A stretch of DNA of 64,000 nucleotides from the NCBI RefSeq assembly GCF_015775515.1, contig NZ_CP065383.1, forward strand, positions 868,001-932,000, given 5' to 3'. Source of the DNA: Atribacter laminatus. Its GTDB lineage: Bacteria; Atribacterota; Atribacteria; Atribacterales; Atribacteraceae. Each line of letters begins with the position of its first letter. The first letter of the stretch is position 1. Position numbers and translations under genes: made by a program. The notes under the pieces are model-generated. The model was not told where the DNA came from. It did no database searches and saw only the letters and a list, made by a program, of their open reading frames with translations. This document shows positions 26,890 to 37,003 of this stretch, one piece after another.

Positions 26890-28087
26890 TTGTATCCCTC
26901 GTTTTTTTAATCTTTTCTATTAATAAAGGGACCACTTCATAGATATCTCCAATTACTGCATAATGAGCTTGACCGAATATTGGGGCATTTCGATCCTTAT
27001 TGATTGCAATAATGCATTCAGAAGCACTCATTCCTGCCATGAATTGTACAGCTCCTGATATTCCGCAAGTAATAATTAATTTCGGTTTTACAGTTCTTCC
27101 TGAAAGTCCAATTTGTTTTGAATAATGAACCCAACCCATTTCTACTAACGGTCTAGTGGTAGCCAATTGACCCCCTAGCAAAGTTGCTAATTCTTCAAAT
27201 AATGATAAATCTTTTAATCCTCGCACTCCCCTACCTGCAGCTATTAATACCTCAACGTCTGAAATGCTGGGTAGTTCTTCTTTAATCATTACTTTACGAA
27301 TTGTGATCTTTGAATTGAGCTTTTCAGGTGTGACAAAGCACCTTTCAACTTTTCCTAAAGGAAAATCCGCCTGCTTGGTTGGAGTCATGACTTTATGCCT
27401 AACCGTTGCAATCTGAGGTCTTGAATAAGGAGTAATTATCTGAGCCATTATATTCCCACCAAAAGCCGGACGTATTTGAACAAGATCAGTATTTTCTCTA
27501 ACTTCGAGCGATGTACAATCAGCAGTTAAACCAGTTCTGAAGCGGGCAGCTACACGTGGTGCTAAGGATCTTCCAATTAAAGTAGCACCAACTAATATAA
27601 CAGAAGGTTTAACAGTACGGATACAATCTTCAAAAATGTTTGTATAGGTATCAACACGAAAATGTTTTAATTCTTTGTCTTCATAGAGGAAAACTTTATT
27701 TACTGGATATTTTAATAATTTATTAGTTTGATGGCTAATCTGATCTCCAATAATCAGACAATAAATTGGATGATTGATAGATTTAGCTATCTCATTAGCT
27801 TTCCCGATTAATTCAAAAGTTACTGGATGGATATTGCCTTCAAAATTCTCAACAAATACCAAGATACCTTTCCATTCTTCTTTATTAACCACTGTTCTTT
27901 TTTTATCAATAAAGTCGATTGCTTGTTCAGGGCAGTTTTTCGAACAAAGCTTGCACATTTTACAACCAGCGCTTATCTCAATCTTACCGCCATGCATTGA
28001 TATGGCATTAAATGGACAAACTGTTATACATTTTCCACATAAATTACATCTGTTATGGTTTATTACTAGTTCTGCCAATGCTGCCAC
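26879..28087 (-). CDS. etfA: Electron transfer flavoprotein alpha with 2[4Fe-4S] domain
   Basis: This 402-aa protein carries an N-terminal ferredoxin domain with two full Fe-S motifs: C14-C17-C20-C24P and C42-C45-C48-C52P. A standard EtfA follows, with the FAD-binding C-terminal region GRGVRGLKDL, GATRP-like TTRPLVEMGWV, KQIGLSGRTVKPKL and GISGAVQFMAGM. Extra Fe-S clusters on EtfA are the hallmark of the LctC-type bifurcating complexes, which exchange electrons with ferredoxin. It lies 3 bp after EtfB and overlaps the FAD dehydrogenase gene. It acts in the cytoplasm. Confidence 0.95.
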   Translation of the reverse strand: MAALAELVINHNRCNLCGKCITVCPFNAISMHGGKIEISAGCKMCKLCSKNCPEQAIDFIDKKRTVVNKEEWKGILVFVENFEGNIHPVTFELIGKANEIAKSINHPIYCLIIGDQISHQTNKLLKYPVNKVFLYEDKELKHFRVDTYTNIFEDCIRTVKPSVILVGATLIGRSLAPRVAARFRTGLTADCTSLEVRENTDLVQIRPAFGGNIMAQIITPYSRPQIATVRHKVMTPTKQADFPLGKVERCFVTPEKLNSKITIRKVMIKEELPSISDVEVLIAAGRGVRGLKDLSLFEELATLLGGQLATTRPLVEMGWVHYSKQIGLSGRTVKPKLIITCGISGAVQFMAGMSASECIIAINKDRNAPIFGQAHYAVIGDIYEVVPLLIEKIKKTRDTNGI

Positions 28088-28090
28088 CTC

Positions 28091-28888
28091 TTAGATAAAA
28101 TTTTTCCTCTTAACTAGTGTATAAATTTTCTCTGCTATTATTGGTACTTCATCATCCCAAAAAATCTGGTCCTTGCAAACTGTTGGTGGAAATATTCTTT
28201 CCACCTGCGTTGCTGAACCTTTCAAACCATATTTCTGTTCATCATTATCGATAAAATCGAGTAGGGTAAACTTTTTAACTTGTTGATTGGCTGTTTGCAT
28301 TTTTCGGCGATATGAAGGGAGCCTTGGCTGGTAAATATTCTTTTCTACTGTTATCAGTGCAGGTAAAGGTAACTCCAGAACTACCGAGCTATTCCCCAGA
28401 TCCTGTTCTACAACTATACTTTTTTCAGTAACCTCTGCAATTTCTTTTACCCAGGTTACATGAGGTATCTCTAAAAACTCAGCCAGTTCTGGTCCAATCT
28501 GTGCTGTATCACCATCAGTTGTTTGTTTGCCACAAATAATTAAATCAAAATTTCCAAGTAGTCTAATTCCTTGTGATAAGGTAAAAGCAGTGGCTAATAC
28601 ATCCGAACCAGCAAATTTTCTGTCTGAGAAAATATAACCCTCATCGGCACCCAAAGCAAAGGATTCCTTGATCACTGATTCAGCTTGTGGTGGTCCCATG
28701 GTTATCGTGGTTAGGTTCCCTCCATTTTTTTCCTTTAATCGCATGGCGGTTTCTAGAGCATATAAATCGTAAGGATTCATTTTGCTTTCCACGCCTTCTC
28801 GCTTTAATACCCCAGTAATAGAATCAATTTCTACATTGCTTGTTGCAGGGACTTGCTTAATGCAGACAATTATTTTCAGTTGAGACAC
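28091..28888 (-). CDS. etfB: Electron transfer flavoprotein beta
   Basis: This 265-aa EtfB has the AMP/FAD-site signature VCIKQVPATSNVEID at the start, NPYDLYALETAMRLKEK, and the conserved DRKFAGSDVLATAFTLSQGI and CGKQTTDGDTAQIGPELAE. The GTG start is set by AAGGAGGTTTATTATAG. It is the first of the three-gene EtfB-EtfA-dehydrogenase set that ends the operon, 57 bp after an ABC permease gene on the same strand. Confidence 0.95.
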   Translation of the reverse strand: MSQLKIIVCIKQVPATSNVEIDSITGVLKREGVESKMNPYDLYALETAMRLKEKNGGNLTTITMGPPQAESVIKESFALGADEGYIFSDRKFAGSDVLATAFTLSQGIRLLGNFDLIICGKQTTDGDTAQIGPELAEFLEIPHVTWVKEIAEVTEKSIVVEQDLGNSSVVLELPLPALITVEKNIYQPRLPSYRRKMQTANQQVKKFTLLDFIDNDEQKYGLKGSATQVERIFPPTVCKDQIFWDDEVPIIAEKIYTLVKRKNFI

Positions 28889-28945
28889 ACCTATAATAAA
28901 CCTCCTTAAAGTGGATTATCAAATTGTCAATTTAACATTTATTAT

Positions 28946-29773
28946 TTATCCTTTGATTGAACCTGCGGTAAGGCCACTGACCAAATGTTTTTGGATGAAC
29001 ATGAAAAGCACTGTTGGTGGAATAGTAAACAAAACTGTAGCAGCCATTAAGTCTGTCCATTGGAGAGTAAATTCTTCCTTAAATGAGCTTAATCCGATCG
29101 ACATTACCCAGGTACCTTCACTACTAATAAGCGTTCTCGCAAAGAAAAACTCATCCCAAGCGAGTATAAAACTGAAAATTGACATCGCAACTATTCCTGG
29201 AATTATGAGCGGTAATACAATCCTATAAAATGTTTGAAATACATTACACCCATCAATCATTGCTGCTTCATCTAGTTCTTTTGGAATTCCATCAAAGAAG
29301 CCCTTCAATACCCATATACTAAAAGGAAGAGTAAAAGCCATGTTTGCAACTATTAATCCACTCAGTTTATTTAATAACCCTGTTTGCCTAAAAAGCACAT
29401 ATATTGGTATCGCTAATAGAGACGCTGAAAGCATTTGGGTTGATAAAATAGCAAGCTCAGTAATAGAATTAAGTTTTGTTTTAAAACGAGAAAGACTAAA
29501 AGCTGCCGCGCATGCAATTGGCATAGATAGAACAAGACAACCAATAGCAACCAAAAGAGTGTTAATAAACCACTGACCAATTGGTTTTGCTTCAATTATC
29601 CGGATATATGAATTCAATGAAGGATCCTTAGGTAACAAGCTAGGGTTATTCGTAAACATGCTTTCTCCAGTAACTGATTGTACGAACATCCAATATATTG
29701 GGAAATTGAGAACAATAACCACAAGTGTCGCAATTATTAAAATTAAAAAACCATTAAGCTTAGAAATACGCAT
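28946..29773 (-). CDS. Sugar ABC transporter permease, MalG type
   Basis: This 275-aa membrane protein has six hydrophobic segments and the EAA loop LDEAAMIDGCNVFQTFYRIV at about residues 178-197. It has the typical C-terminal KHLVSGLTAGSIKG. It pairs with the MalF-type permease 6 bp upstream, and the cognate binding protein precedes both. No ATPase gene is in this operon. Confidence 0.92.
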   Translation of the reverse strand: MRISKLNGFLILIIATLVVIVLNFPIYWMFVQSVTGESMFTNNPSLLPKDPSLNSYIRIIEAKPIGQWFINTLLVAIGCLVLSMPIACAAAFSLSRFKTKLNSITELAILSTQMLSASLLAIPIYVLFRQTGLLNKLSGLIVANMAFTLPFSIWVLKGFFDGIPKELDEAAMIDGCNVFQTFYRIVLPLIIPGIVAMSIFSFILAWDEFFFARTLISSEGTWVMSIGLSSFKEEFTLQWTDLMAATVLFTIPPTVLFMFIQKHLVSGLTAGSIKG

Positions 29774-29779
29774 GTTATT

Positions 29780-30691
29780 CTAAGCCTCCCCTCTTGTAAC
29801 CATTTTTGAATAAATGAATGTAATTACTAATGTTAATATTAAAGATAAAATTCCAACCGCAGAAGCTGAACCTAAACGAAAATATTTAAAAGCCTCAAGA
29901 TATGTAGTCACTGGGAGTATTTCTGTTGCTCTAGCAGGACCTCCTCCAGTGAGAAGATATACAATAGTTACTCTTTTAAATGTATACAATATCAACATCA
30001 TTATAAGTACAATATTAACCGACTTAAGTCCTGGTATTGTTATATTAAAAAATTTTTGAAATGAGTTTGCACCATCAACCTCTGCAGCTTCATAACGCTC
30101 TATTGGAATGGCTTGCAAACCAGCAAGTATTATTACAGTTGCAAGAGGAAACTGTTTCCAAATAGTTACAACTGTAACTGTCCAAGGTGCGGCAGCTGCA
30201 TCAAGAACCCAACCTATCGGAGAGCTTAGCAAGCTATTGACAATTCCAAACTGGTAATCAAACATCCAATTCCAAACCATTACAGCAGCTACTTCGGGCA
30301 CAGCCCATGGGATTAATATTAATCCTCGTAAAATAGCTCGACCTGGAAAATTTAAATTTAATAGTAATGCTGTTAATAAGCCGATTATATATGAACCAAT
30401 AGTAACGCCAAAAGTATAAAGCAAAGTAATCCAGAACGATCGCCAAAAATCCAAATTCATTAACCAATTTGAATAATTGAACATACCCACAAAGGATGGC
30501 TTGCTAAGAGAAACTAATGGAGCATCTGTAAAACTCATTAAAACAGTTGTGATTATCGGATAAATTACAACTATACCCATAATGATAGTAGCAGGAATTA
30601 TTAAAACAGCTGATGATGATTTTATCGATAAAGTTGACCTTTTATTTCTAAATCCGACAATCTTATTAGTTAAACTATTTTCCCTGCTCAC
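29780..30691 (-). CDS. Sugar ABC transporter permease, MalF type
   Basis: This 303-aa membrane protein has a basic N-terminal extension before the first segment at about residue 27. It shows SFTDAPLVSLSKPSFVGMFN and the EAA loop RYEAAEVDGANSFQKFFNIT near residue 200. It is the second gene of the binding protein-permease-permease set. An upstream hairpin (30725-30779) separates it from the binding-protein gene, consistent with lower expression of the channel. Confidence 0.92.
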   Translation of the reverse strand: MSRENSLTNKIVGFRNKRSTLSIKSSSAVLIIPATIIMGIVVIYPIITTVLMSFTDAPLVSLSKPSFVGMFNYSNWLMNLDFWRSFWITLLYTFGVTIGSYIIGLLTALLLNLNFPGRAILRGLILIPWAVPEVAAVMVWNWMFDYQFGIVNSLLSSPIGWVLDAAAAPWTVTVVTIWKQFPLATVIILAGLQAIPIERYEAAEVDGANSFQKFFNITIPGLKSVNIVLIMMLILYTFKRVTIVYLLTGGGPARATEILPVTTYLEAFKYFRLGSASAVGILSLILTLVITFIYSKMVTRGEA

Positions 30692-30724
30692 GAAGAGTTG
30701 CCTCCTAAAATATAATTAAAGAAG

Positions 30725-30779
30725 GGAAAGGGTAGAGAAAATAACAAGGACTAAAGTTCTACCCTTTCCAAAAATTATT
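30725..30779 (-). terminator. Intercistronic stem-loop after binding-protein gene
   Basis: A perfect 12-bp stem (30725-30736 with 30768-30779) and a 31-base loop lie directly after the binding-protein stop. On the minus strand CTTCTTTAATT follows. It probably acts as a partial terminator or 3'-end stabiliser. Confidence 0.65.
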
Positions 30780-30780
30780 T

Positions 30781-32037
30781 CTAACGCTTTAATGTAGAAG
30801 TCCAGTCCATCATTCTTTTCTGAACATCATTCATGGCTTCTTCCACAGTAGTCTGTCCACCCCACACACGAGCTATTCCGTCAACAACCATTCGTTGGAC
30901 CTCACCTGCTTGTTCTTCAAATCCTGGAGCAGCATATCCAAAGCCTGCTGGATACTTAGCAGCTACATCTACCATATCATTAATCCAAGGATGCTTTTGA
31001 AGAAATTCAGAACTAGCTTCTACTGCTTGTCCTGGGATTTGAAGTAGTTCTTCAAGCCATCTACGTTGCATTTCTGTTTGGTTGTAAATTGAAATGAGTG
31101 CAAATGCTTCTTTCTTATTTTTGGCATTGACTGGAATGGTATAAAAAGCACCACCTGTGATTGCGGCATGGGTTGGTGTTGGTGGGGCTGCAAATCCAAT
31201 ATAGGGGTAAAGTTCCGGAACTTCTCCTTGAACATATGTCATAGCCCAAGGTCCATCAATTAACATGGCAATTTTCTCTTCAACGAACATCTTCCGAAGC
31301 ATAGGACCATCAAGGCCTTTTGGAGTCAGGTCTTCATCGTAAAAACGCTTTAGAAATGTGAGCCCTTCAATTGTTTTAGGATCATTAGCTGTAGGTACTC
31401 CGTCCTTTGAGAAATCACCACCAAATCCAATTGCCCATTGCATTAATGGTATATATGCTTCAAGAACATCTGCTGTTCTTGTTGCAAATCCATAACCAAA
31501 CTCACCCGTAACTTCTTTAATCTTCTTTGCTGCAAGATACATCTCCTCAGGAGTAGTAGGAACTCCAACTCCAGCTTTTTCGAGAAGTTTCTTATTATAA
31601 ATTAATCCGTTTGGTGAAGCAGTCAGTGGAATGCCGTAGATTTTACCTTCATATTGCGCAACACTTTTAACCGGTAGTAAATTATTTGCCCATTCAACAT
31701 TTGCAAGGTAATCATCTAATGGTTCCAGCAAGCCAAGCCGAATTAATTTGGGCATCATATTGGTAAACACTGGAGCGAGATCTGGTGCACCCCCACCTGC
31801 CATATCAATGAGAAGTTTTTCCTCGTATTGTCCAGCGGGAATAAGCGTATCTACCACTTTTATATCAGTAAATTGAGTTTCAAATTGAGCAACACCATCT
31901 TTAAACCAATCACCAGTTCCAACTTCACCCCACATCCAACTAGGAAATTGTATTTCTTTTTCAGCACTATTTGCAACACCAATAGGAGTGAGAATTAGAA
32001 TAGCTAATAGAATATTAACAAATATTATTCGTTTCAT
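30781..32037 (-). CDS. Extracellular sugar-binding protein of ABC importer
   Basis: This 418-aa family 1 solute-binding protein has a signal peptide cleaved near ANSA-EK (about residue 25). The two-lobe pattern is clear: SWMWGEVGTGDWFKDGVAQF, GKIYGIPLTASPNGLIYNKK and MLIDGPWAMTYVQGEVPE. Upstream on the minus strand lies AAAGGAGGTAATTTAAATTT before the ATG. Neighbours are a class I aldolase gene upstream (289-bp gap) and permease genes downstream. The ligand should be the carbohydrate or polyol that the operon degrades. Confidence 0.92.
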   Translation of the reverse strand: MKRIIFVNILLAILILTPIGVANSAEKEIQFPSWMWGEVGTGDWFKDGVAQFETQFTDIKVVDTLIPAGQYEEKLLIDMAGGGAPDLAPVFTNMMPKLIRLGLLEPLDDYLANVEWANNLLPVKSVAQYEGKIYGIPLTASPNGLIYNKKLLEKAGVGVPTTPEEMYLAAKKIKEVTGEFGYGFATRTADVLEAYIPLMQWAIGFGGDFSKDGVPTANDPKTIEGLTFLKRFYDEDLTPKGLDGPMLRKMFVEEKIAMLIDGPWAMTYVQGEVPELYPYIGFAAPPTPTHAAITGGAFYTIPVNAKNKKEAFALISIYNQTEMQRRWLEELLQIPGQAVEASSEFLQKHPWINDMVDVAAKYPAGFGYAAPGFEEQAGEVQRMVVDGIARVWGGQTTVEEAMNDVQKRMMDWTSTLKR

Positions 32038-32326
32038 AAATTTAAATTACCTCCTTTAATTTGTTTCTTTACTGGCTTGGGAACTAAATTTTTTATTTCT
32101 TTAAGCATTTAATTTTTACACGATTAATTATGTTTACTTCTAGTATTAGTTCTAAGCTAGAAACTTTTAATAAATTTTGTTTCTTATTAAGCCTTTTCTA
32201 AATCATCACATCACCTCTTTTCTTTTCAAATTACTTTATTGTTTAAGGATTACAAAAATTTTTATTAGTAGAAATGGCACATTTGTTAATAAGCTAAGTC
32301 GAAAATAGACTGTTTAAAAATCTTTG

Positions 32327-33124
32327 TTATGAGCTATGGACTGCAATTTGTAGAGCTTTTACAGCTTCTTTCAGATCGTCTCGCTGCCAAACATTTCTAC
32401 CGAACACAATGCCACAGGCTCCTGCTTTAATTGTTTTTTTAACACCTTCAATCACGCATTTGAAATCAGGATGAGTTTGACCTCCTAAAACTGTTACAGG
32501 AACTGGTGACCATTGAATCATTTGTGCCATTTCTTCATAGGTTCCCAATGAAGGTAATTTCAAAATATCTGCTCCCAACTCTACAGCTATCCGCATCATA
32601 TCTCGAAGTACTTGTATGCTCCCGAGCTCTTCTTTAGTTGAAGTTATGCCCCATAGTACCGTTTCTAACATCACGGGTAATCCGAAACAACGATGTGCTT
32701 TTTGTATTGCAGCGGCTACGATTTCCAGGTTGTATGCATAAAGTTTCAGGTCACGCTGACCAAAAACCAAGATCATTTTTATGGCGTCCGCACCAAGTTG
32801 TATTGCATCCTCTATTTCTAAAATCTTACGATATTCTTCTGCTTCCGCTTTTCTACCTGGAACGGTTGTAGATATAAAATAGTCAGCAGCTAGTATGACT
32901 CCAGGATCATTCCTACGTTTCCAGAATTTACATACACGTCTAAATAAGCCTGGATTAAGTAACAAAGCATCAATTCCCGATTGTAAAAGTTCTTCAGTTT
33001 TTGCCATTGGATCCTCAAGACCCTTAGGAACACCCTCGATTCCGTGGTCGATTGCAATAATTACTGATTTACCAGTATCAGCATTAAACAGTCTGCTCAT
33101 CCGAAGTTTAATCCCTGCATCCAT
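32327..33124 (-). CDS. Class I aldolase of the DeoC/FbaB/LsrF family
   Basis: This 265-aa TIM-barrel Schiff-base aldolase has the early IIAIDHGIEGVPKGLEDP loop, GADAIKMILVFG in the middle, and GADILKLPSLG, where the lysine is the probable Schiff-base residue. GGQTHPDFKCVIEGVKKTIKAGACGIVFGRN forms the C-terminal phosphate-binding part. Relatives include archaeal-type fructose-bisphosphate aldolase, LsrF and sulfofructose-phosphate aldolase. With a kinase and dehydrogenase next door, the likely reaction is cleavage of a phosphorylated ketose into DHAP and an aldehyde. That is inference. Confidence 0.85.
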   Translation of the reverse strand: MDAGIKLRMSRLFNADTGKSVIIAIDHGIEGVPKGLEDPMAKTEELLQSGIDALLLNPGLFRRVCKFWKRRNDPGVILAADYFISTTVPGRKAEAEEYRKILEIEDAIQLGADAIKMILVFGQRDLKLYAYNLEIVAAAIQKAHRCFGLPVMLETVLWGITSTKEELGSIQVLRDMMRIAVELGADILKLPSLGTYEEMAQMIQWSPVPVTVLGGQTHPDFKCVIEGVKKTIKAGACGIVFGRNVWQRDDLKEAVKALQIAVHSS

Positions 33125-33155
33125 TCACTTATTGACCCCCTTTTGACACGTTGTA

Positions 33156-34136
33156 TTATTGTTTATTCATTTGAAGAATGACTTTCATGGCTTGTCCACT
33201 CATTATTAATTTATAGGCATTATGTATCTCGTTCATTGGAAAACGATGTGAAATTAATTGGTTCACAGAGATTTTTCCTTCGGATATCCACTCAGTAGCG
33301 ATTCGATATAAATCTTTCTCTTCTTTTCCGCCTACACCAATCCACTCGCTACCTATAACCGATATTTCTTTATAATGGATCCAATTTGGGTCTATATTTA
33401 TGGTTTGCCCAGCACCACCACCACCAAAAAGCACAACTCTTCCGCGCTCTCCAACCAGCTTTATACATGATTCTATAACATGGGGTATTCCCACTGTAGC
33501 AAGGCACACATCGGCTCTTCGACCATTTGTCCAAGCTAAAACTGAATTCTCTATTGAATCAGAATTAGGATCAATAACCACTTCAGCTCCAAATTCATGG
33601 GCAAAATTACGTCTTATTTTGACTGGTTCTATCGCCATAACATTGCCTCCAGAGCGTGCGGCTACCGCTATTATGCTTAGCCCCATCGGGCCAGCTCCCA
33701 CAACAACCACTTTGTCTCCCGCTATAACTTTGGCACGCTCTCTAACCGCATGAAGGCAATCTGCAAGAGGCTCAACAAAAGTTCCTTCTTCGTAACTGAC
33801 ATTATCTGGCAATTGTTGAGTATATTTAAGGTTTGAAGCTGTAATCTTGGCAAATTCTGCATATCCGCCTTCACCTTCTGCAACTATACGCGAACCAACC
33901 TTGAAATCCTCAACCTTAGATCCAACTTCAACAATATCTCCTGTCCATTCATGGCCAGGATTTACTGGGAAAGGAATTGGTTTATAGTTAGGCGTTGTAA
34001 ATTTTCTTATTTCAGTTGGACATATTCCACATGCACGAACCCTTACGAGGATTTCATCAGGTTCGATAATTGGAATAGGTGATTCGACTATTCGTAAGTC
34101 TTTTATTCCAAAAAGCTTTACTTCCTTCATGGTCAC
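33156..34136 (-). CDS. Zinc-type medium-chain alcohol/polyol dehydrogenase
   Basis: The product is about 326 aa with the start at GTG, 7 bp after GAGGAGTGG. The frame is open from a TTG at 34154. The MDR fold shows the catalytic zinc elements ACGICPTEI (Cys) and NPGHEWTGDIVEVG (His-Glu), then the Rossmann motif VVVVGAGPMGLSIIA. The four-cysteine structural zinc loop is missing: after GSRIVAEGE the chain goes straight to GGYAEF. Relatives are sorbitol, threonine and related polyol dehydrogenases. It probably oxidises the imported polyol or an aldonate to the keto form, using NAD(P). Confidence 0.88.
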   Translation of the reverse strand: MTMKEVKLFGIKDLRIVESPIPIIEPDEILVRVRACGICPTEIRKFTTPNYKPIPFPVNPGHEWTGDIVEVGSKVEDFKVGSRIVAEGEGGYAEFAKITASNLKYTQQLPDNVSYEEGTFVEPLADCLHAVRERAKVIAGDKVVVVGAGPMGLSIIAVAARSGGNVMAIEPVKIRRNFAHEFGAEVVIDPNSDSIENSVLAWTNGRRADVCLATVGIPHVIESCIKLVGERGRVVLFGGGGAGQTINIDPNWIHYKEISVIGSEWIGVGGKEEKDLYRIATEWISEGKISVNQLISHRFPMNEIHNAYKLIMSGQAMKVILQMNKQ

Positions 34137-34176
34137 TTCAAAACCACTCCTCAAAAAATTAATTGGTTTTTAATTA

Positions 34177-35655
34177 TTAAATATTTTGAGCTAGAAGACC
34201 CAAGTATTTCATAAACAGACCATAAGAATGATCATAAATATCCGCCATATTTTTTTGAACTCTTATTGTTTTTTGGTAAGTTACCCATTTTTTTAAGTTT
34301 TCAGACGAAAATATTCCCACAGCTTTTCCAGCTAAAAATGCTGATCCGATTGGGGCTTGTACTGATCCAGAAATAAGTTTTTGCTCACGTCGACATACGT
34401 TGGTAACTATTTGTGTCCAAAGTTCGCTCTTACTGCCCCCACCTCCAGCAACAATCTCATAATCCTTAAGCAATCCTGCTTTTTCTAGTTTAGAAAGACT
34501 ATAGCGTAGAGCAAATGCCATTCCTTCCAGTGATGCGCGGTATAAATGTCCAAAGGTATGGCTTTGATTGATTCCTAGGATCGCACCAAACATGTTAGGA
34601 TTTACTTCAGGGCTTCTCTGTCCAGTCAAATAGGGGATGATTATCAAATCATTACTACCAGGCTTAACAAGCATAGCTTCATTTTCTAATAAATCATAAT
34701 CAGGTACACGATCATTCCAATTGAGAACATTTCTCAACCATTCGATTAATGCACATCCAGTTCCGAGTACACTACTTACAAAATAATTATCTGGTTCTAA
34801 CCCTGGTGTTAATATGAAACCCGAAGAAACATATGGTTTCCGTACCGAGGACATCGTCACCAAAGAAGAACCATACAAAAGTACGAGGGATCCATCTTCT
34901 ATGACTCCTGTGCTTACCATTTCAGCTGCTGCATCCCCAACGCCAGCAATAACAGGAGTTCCTTCTGGTAAACCTGTTTCACGAGCGGCATCACTTATTA
35001 CGGTACCAACCAATTCTGTAGACCAACGCAATTGTGGAAGTAAGGAGAAGTCAATGCCCATTCTGTTGAGAGCATCGACATCCCACTTACAATTACTAAA
35101 ATCATACCCATAGCCGCCATCACCAGCAGAGAAGTGATCCCAACAAGCCACTCCAGTTAAACGCAAAACAACATAACCATTTGTCCCTAAGAACCATTTT
35201 GTTCTTTTGTATAACTGAGGTTCATGACGCATTAACCACAACATTTTTGGCCCAATACATTGAGTGGATAAAACATTGCCACTACTTTCTAAGATTTCCT
35301 TTGGACCAACTTTTGAATTAATCTCATTGATTTCTTCAATAGCACGGCGATCAATACTATAGAGAATTCCTGGACGAAGTGGTTTTCCGTTGTAATCTAC
35401 GGGTAACAGTGTAGGGCATGTTCCGCTAACACCTATACCGGCAATTTTCGATCGCTTAGGAGCTTGAGACATAAGAGAACGCACAACAGCTACAAAACCA
35501 CCCCACCAAACTTGATCGGCGTCCTGTTCCGCCCAAGTCGGTTGAGGTCTATTTACACTATGGAATACAAGATGAGATGCAATTATTCTTCCACTTTCGT
35601 CAACCAAGACTCCCTTGGTTGACGATGTGCCTATGTCTACTCCAATCAGAAGCAA
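34177..35655 (-). CDS. FGGY-family carbohydrate kinase
   Basis: This 492-aa protein has the actin-like ATPase fold of FGGY kinases. The N-terminal phosphate-1 motif is IGVDIGTSSTKGVLVDESGR. Residues 70-90 contain PTWAEQDADQVWW. The C-terminal adenosine motif GGGGSKSELWTQIVTNVCRR is near residue 405. Xylulokinase-like members of this length phosphorylate ketoses or polyols. The exact sugar is not readable. It lies between the GHL10-like protein and the dehydrogenase gene, with short gaps, in one operon. Confidence 0.9.
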   Translation of the reverse strand: MLLIGVDIGTSSTKGVLVDESGRIIASHLVFHSVNRPQPTWAEQDADQVWWGGFVAVVRSLMSQAPKRSKIAGIGVSGTCPTLLPVDYNGKPLRPGILYSIDRRAIEEINEINSKVGPKEILESSGNVLSTQCIGPKMLWLMRHEPQLYKRTKWFLGTNGYVVLRLTGVACWDHFSAGDGGYGYDFSNCKWDVDALNRMGIDFSLLPQLRWSTELVGTVISDAARETGLPEGTPVIAGVGDAAAEMVSTGVIEDGSLVLLYGSSLVTMSSVRKPYVSSGFILTPGLEPDNYFVSSVLGTGCALIEWLRNVLNWNDRVPDYDLLENEAMLVKPGSNDLIIIPYLTGQRSPEVNPNMFGAILGINQSHTFGHLYRASLEGMAFALRYSLSKLEKAGLLKDYEIVAGGGGSKSELWTQIVTNVCRREQKLISGSVQAPIGSAFLAGKAVGIFSSENLKKWVTYQKTIRVQKNMADIYDHSYGLFMKYLGLLAQNI

Positions 35656-35692
35656 GTGCCCAATCCTCCCTTATAAATGTGAAATAATATAT

Positions 35693-36886
35693 TCAGTTAG
35701 CGTGAGCCGGTATCGCCTTTTCAACAAATCGCTGACGGAGTAATTGGAGATCGCCAACCACAGGGGTTCCCCATTTTTTTCCCGTATAAGCTCCGGGTTT
35801 ATGATCAAAAATTGTGCCATATTGGAAAATTGCAATCCCAGGTGTATTAACTTCACGAGCAATATCAATTAGTTTGGCTACATAATTCATATCTGGTGCT
35901 TTTGATAGAAAATTAATATTTTCTCCCGCTAAAGGATGTGGTATGCCAAGTGCAGATATCCCTGGATACAATTTAGTTCTTTCGGGTATTGAAGCTCGGA
36001 GTCTTTCAATTGTTTGTCTATAATATTCTGGTGAGTACCAATAAACCATTGGACACACGAAATCAAGAAACTTCGAGAATCCAATCCAGTCACAGTAAAC
36101 TTGGCTTGGAGCAGTTCTAGGATTTGGGAATACTGCAGCAGATAATTTAACATTAATTGAATTAGCTTTAACCACATTATGAAGGTATTCCACAGTATCA
36201 TGAACATTCTGGTTGTAATAATTAATTACCGATCCAGCCCTATCTAAAGCAGTTGCCAAAGCCTCAGGATCCAAGGAGTCAAAACCTTTAGCATTAAGCA
36301 AATCAACCGTCTGGTCCATGGTTAGGTTGAATCGCTCTTTAATGTTTTTCCTGCAGTTGTCACAGAAACATACTGAACGAGGATAACGAATGAAGTCAAT
36401 ATTAATTCCATCAACTGGGTACTTTTCGATGACTTCCTGAACGAGTGAACCAAGATATTCACGATATCCCAAATGACTTGCACAAACGAACTCGCTACGA
36501 CGTCCTTTTCTATCTACGACAGCCCATTCAGGGTGCTGGGCTAATTGAGGTAATTTGCCCCTTACGGCTTTTGCCCCAATATCACCCTCGGTAAATATTG
36601 AAAAATAAGCGTGAACCTCAATTCCAACATCATGTGACATCTTAATTACATCACCAAAGCTGTCGTAATCATAACAGGCTTCATGACTTAAACCGATTTC
36701 GCTAGGATACCATAACGCAGGAGCGGTGTTTGCCATACGAGCTTTTACAAGCCAGAGGAGCATATTTACTCCCAAGTATTTTGAGTCATCAACAATCTGC
36801 TTTACGCCTTTAGCATTAAAGCCTCCTTTTAAAATTTCATCTTGCTGTGTTTCAACCCATAAAGCTCGTCCTTCTTTAAGTGACAT
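35693..36886 (-). CDS. GHL10/DUF187-type glycoside hydrolase-like protein
   Basis: The start at ATG 36886 follows AAAGGAGATGG. The frame is open from TTG 36907. The 397-aa protein is a TIM barrel with VDGINIDFIRYPRSVCFCDNC after strand 4, where the Asp is the likely catalytic or binding acid. FCDNCRKNIKERF and FVCPMVYWYSPEYY are typical of the glycosyl-hydrolase-like 10 family. No signal peptide is present, so it works in the cytoplasm, unlike many family members. It is the first structural gene after the regulator, so it may hydrolyse the imported glycoside or lactone. Confidence 0.8.
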   Translation of the reverse strand: MSLKEGRALWVETQQDEILKGGFNAKGVKQIVDDSKYLGVNMLLWLVKARMANTAPALWYPSEIGLSHEACYDYDSFGDVIKMSHDVGIEVHAYFSIFTEGDIGAKAVRGKLPQLAQHPEWAVVDRKGRRSEFVCASHLGYREYLGSLVQEVIEKYPVDGINIDFIRYPRSVCFCDNCRKNIKERFNLTMDQTVDLLNAKGFDSLDPEALATALDRAGSVINYYNQNVHDTVEYLHNVVKANSINVKLSAAVFPNPRTAPSQVYCDWIGFSKFLDFVCPMVYWYSPEYYRQTIERLRASIPERTKLYPGISALGIPHPLAGENINFLSKAPDMNYVAKLIDIAREVNTPGIAIFQYGTIFDHKPGAYTGKKWGTPVVGDLQLLRQRFVEKAIPAHAN

Positions 36887-37003
36887 AAAATTTCCATCTC
36901 CTTTCAAAATAATTAGTCGTAAAAATATTCTTAGGTGAGATAATTTTACTTAATGGCCAGTCTTTTATCCCAATTAAAATCATTCCAATTCACTTGTGTT
37001 TAT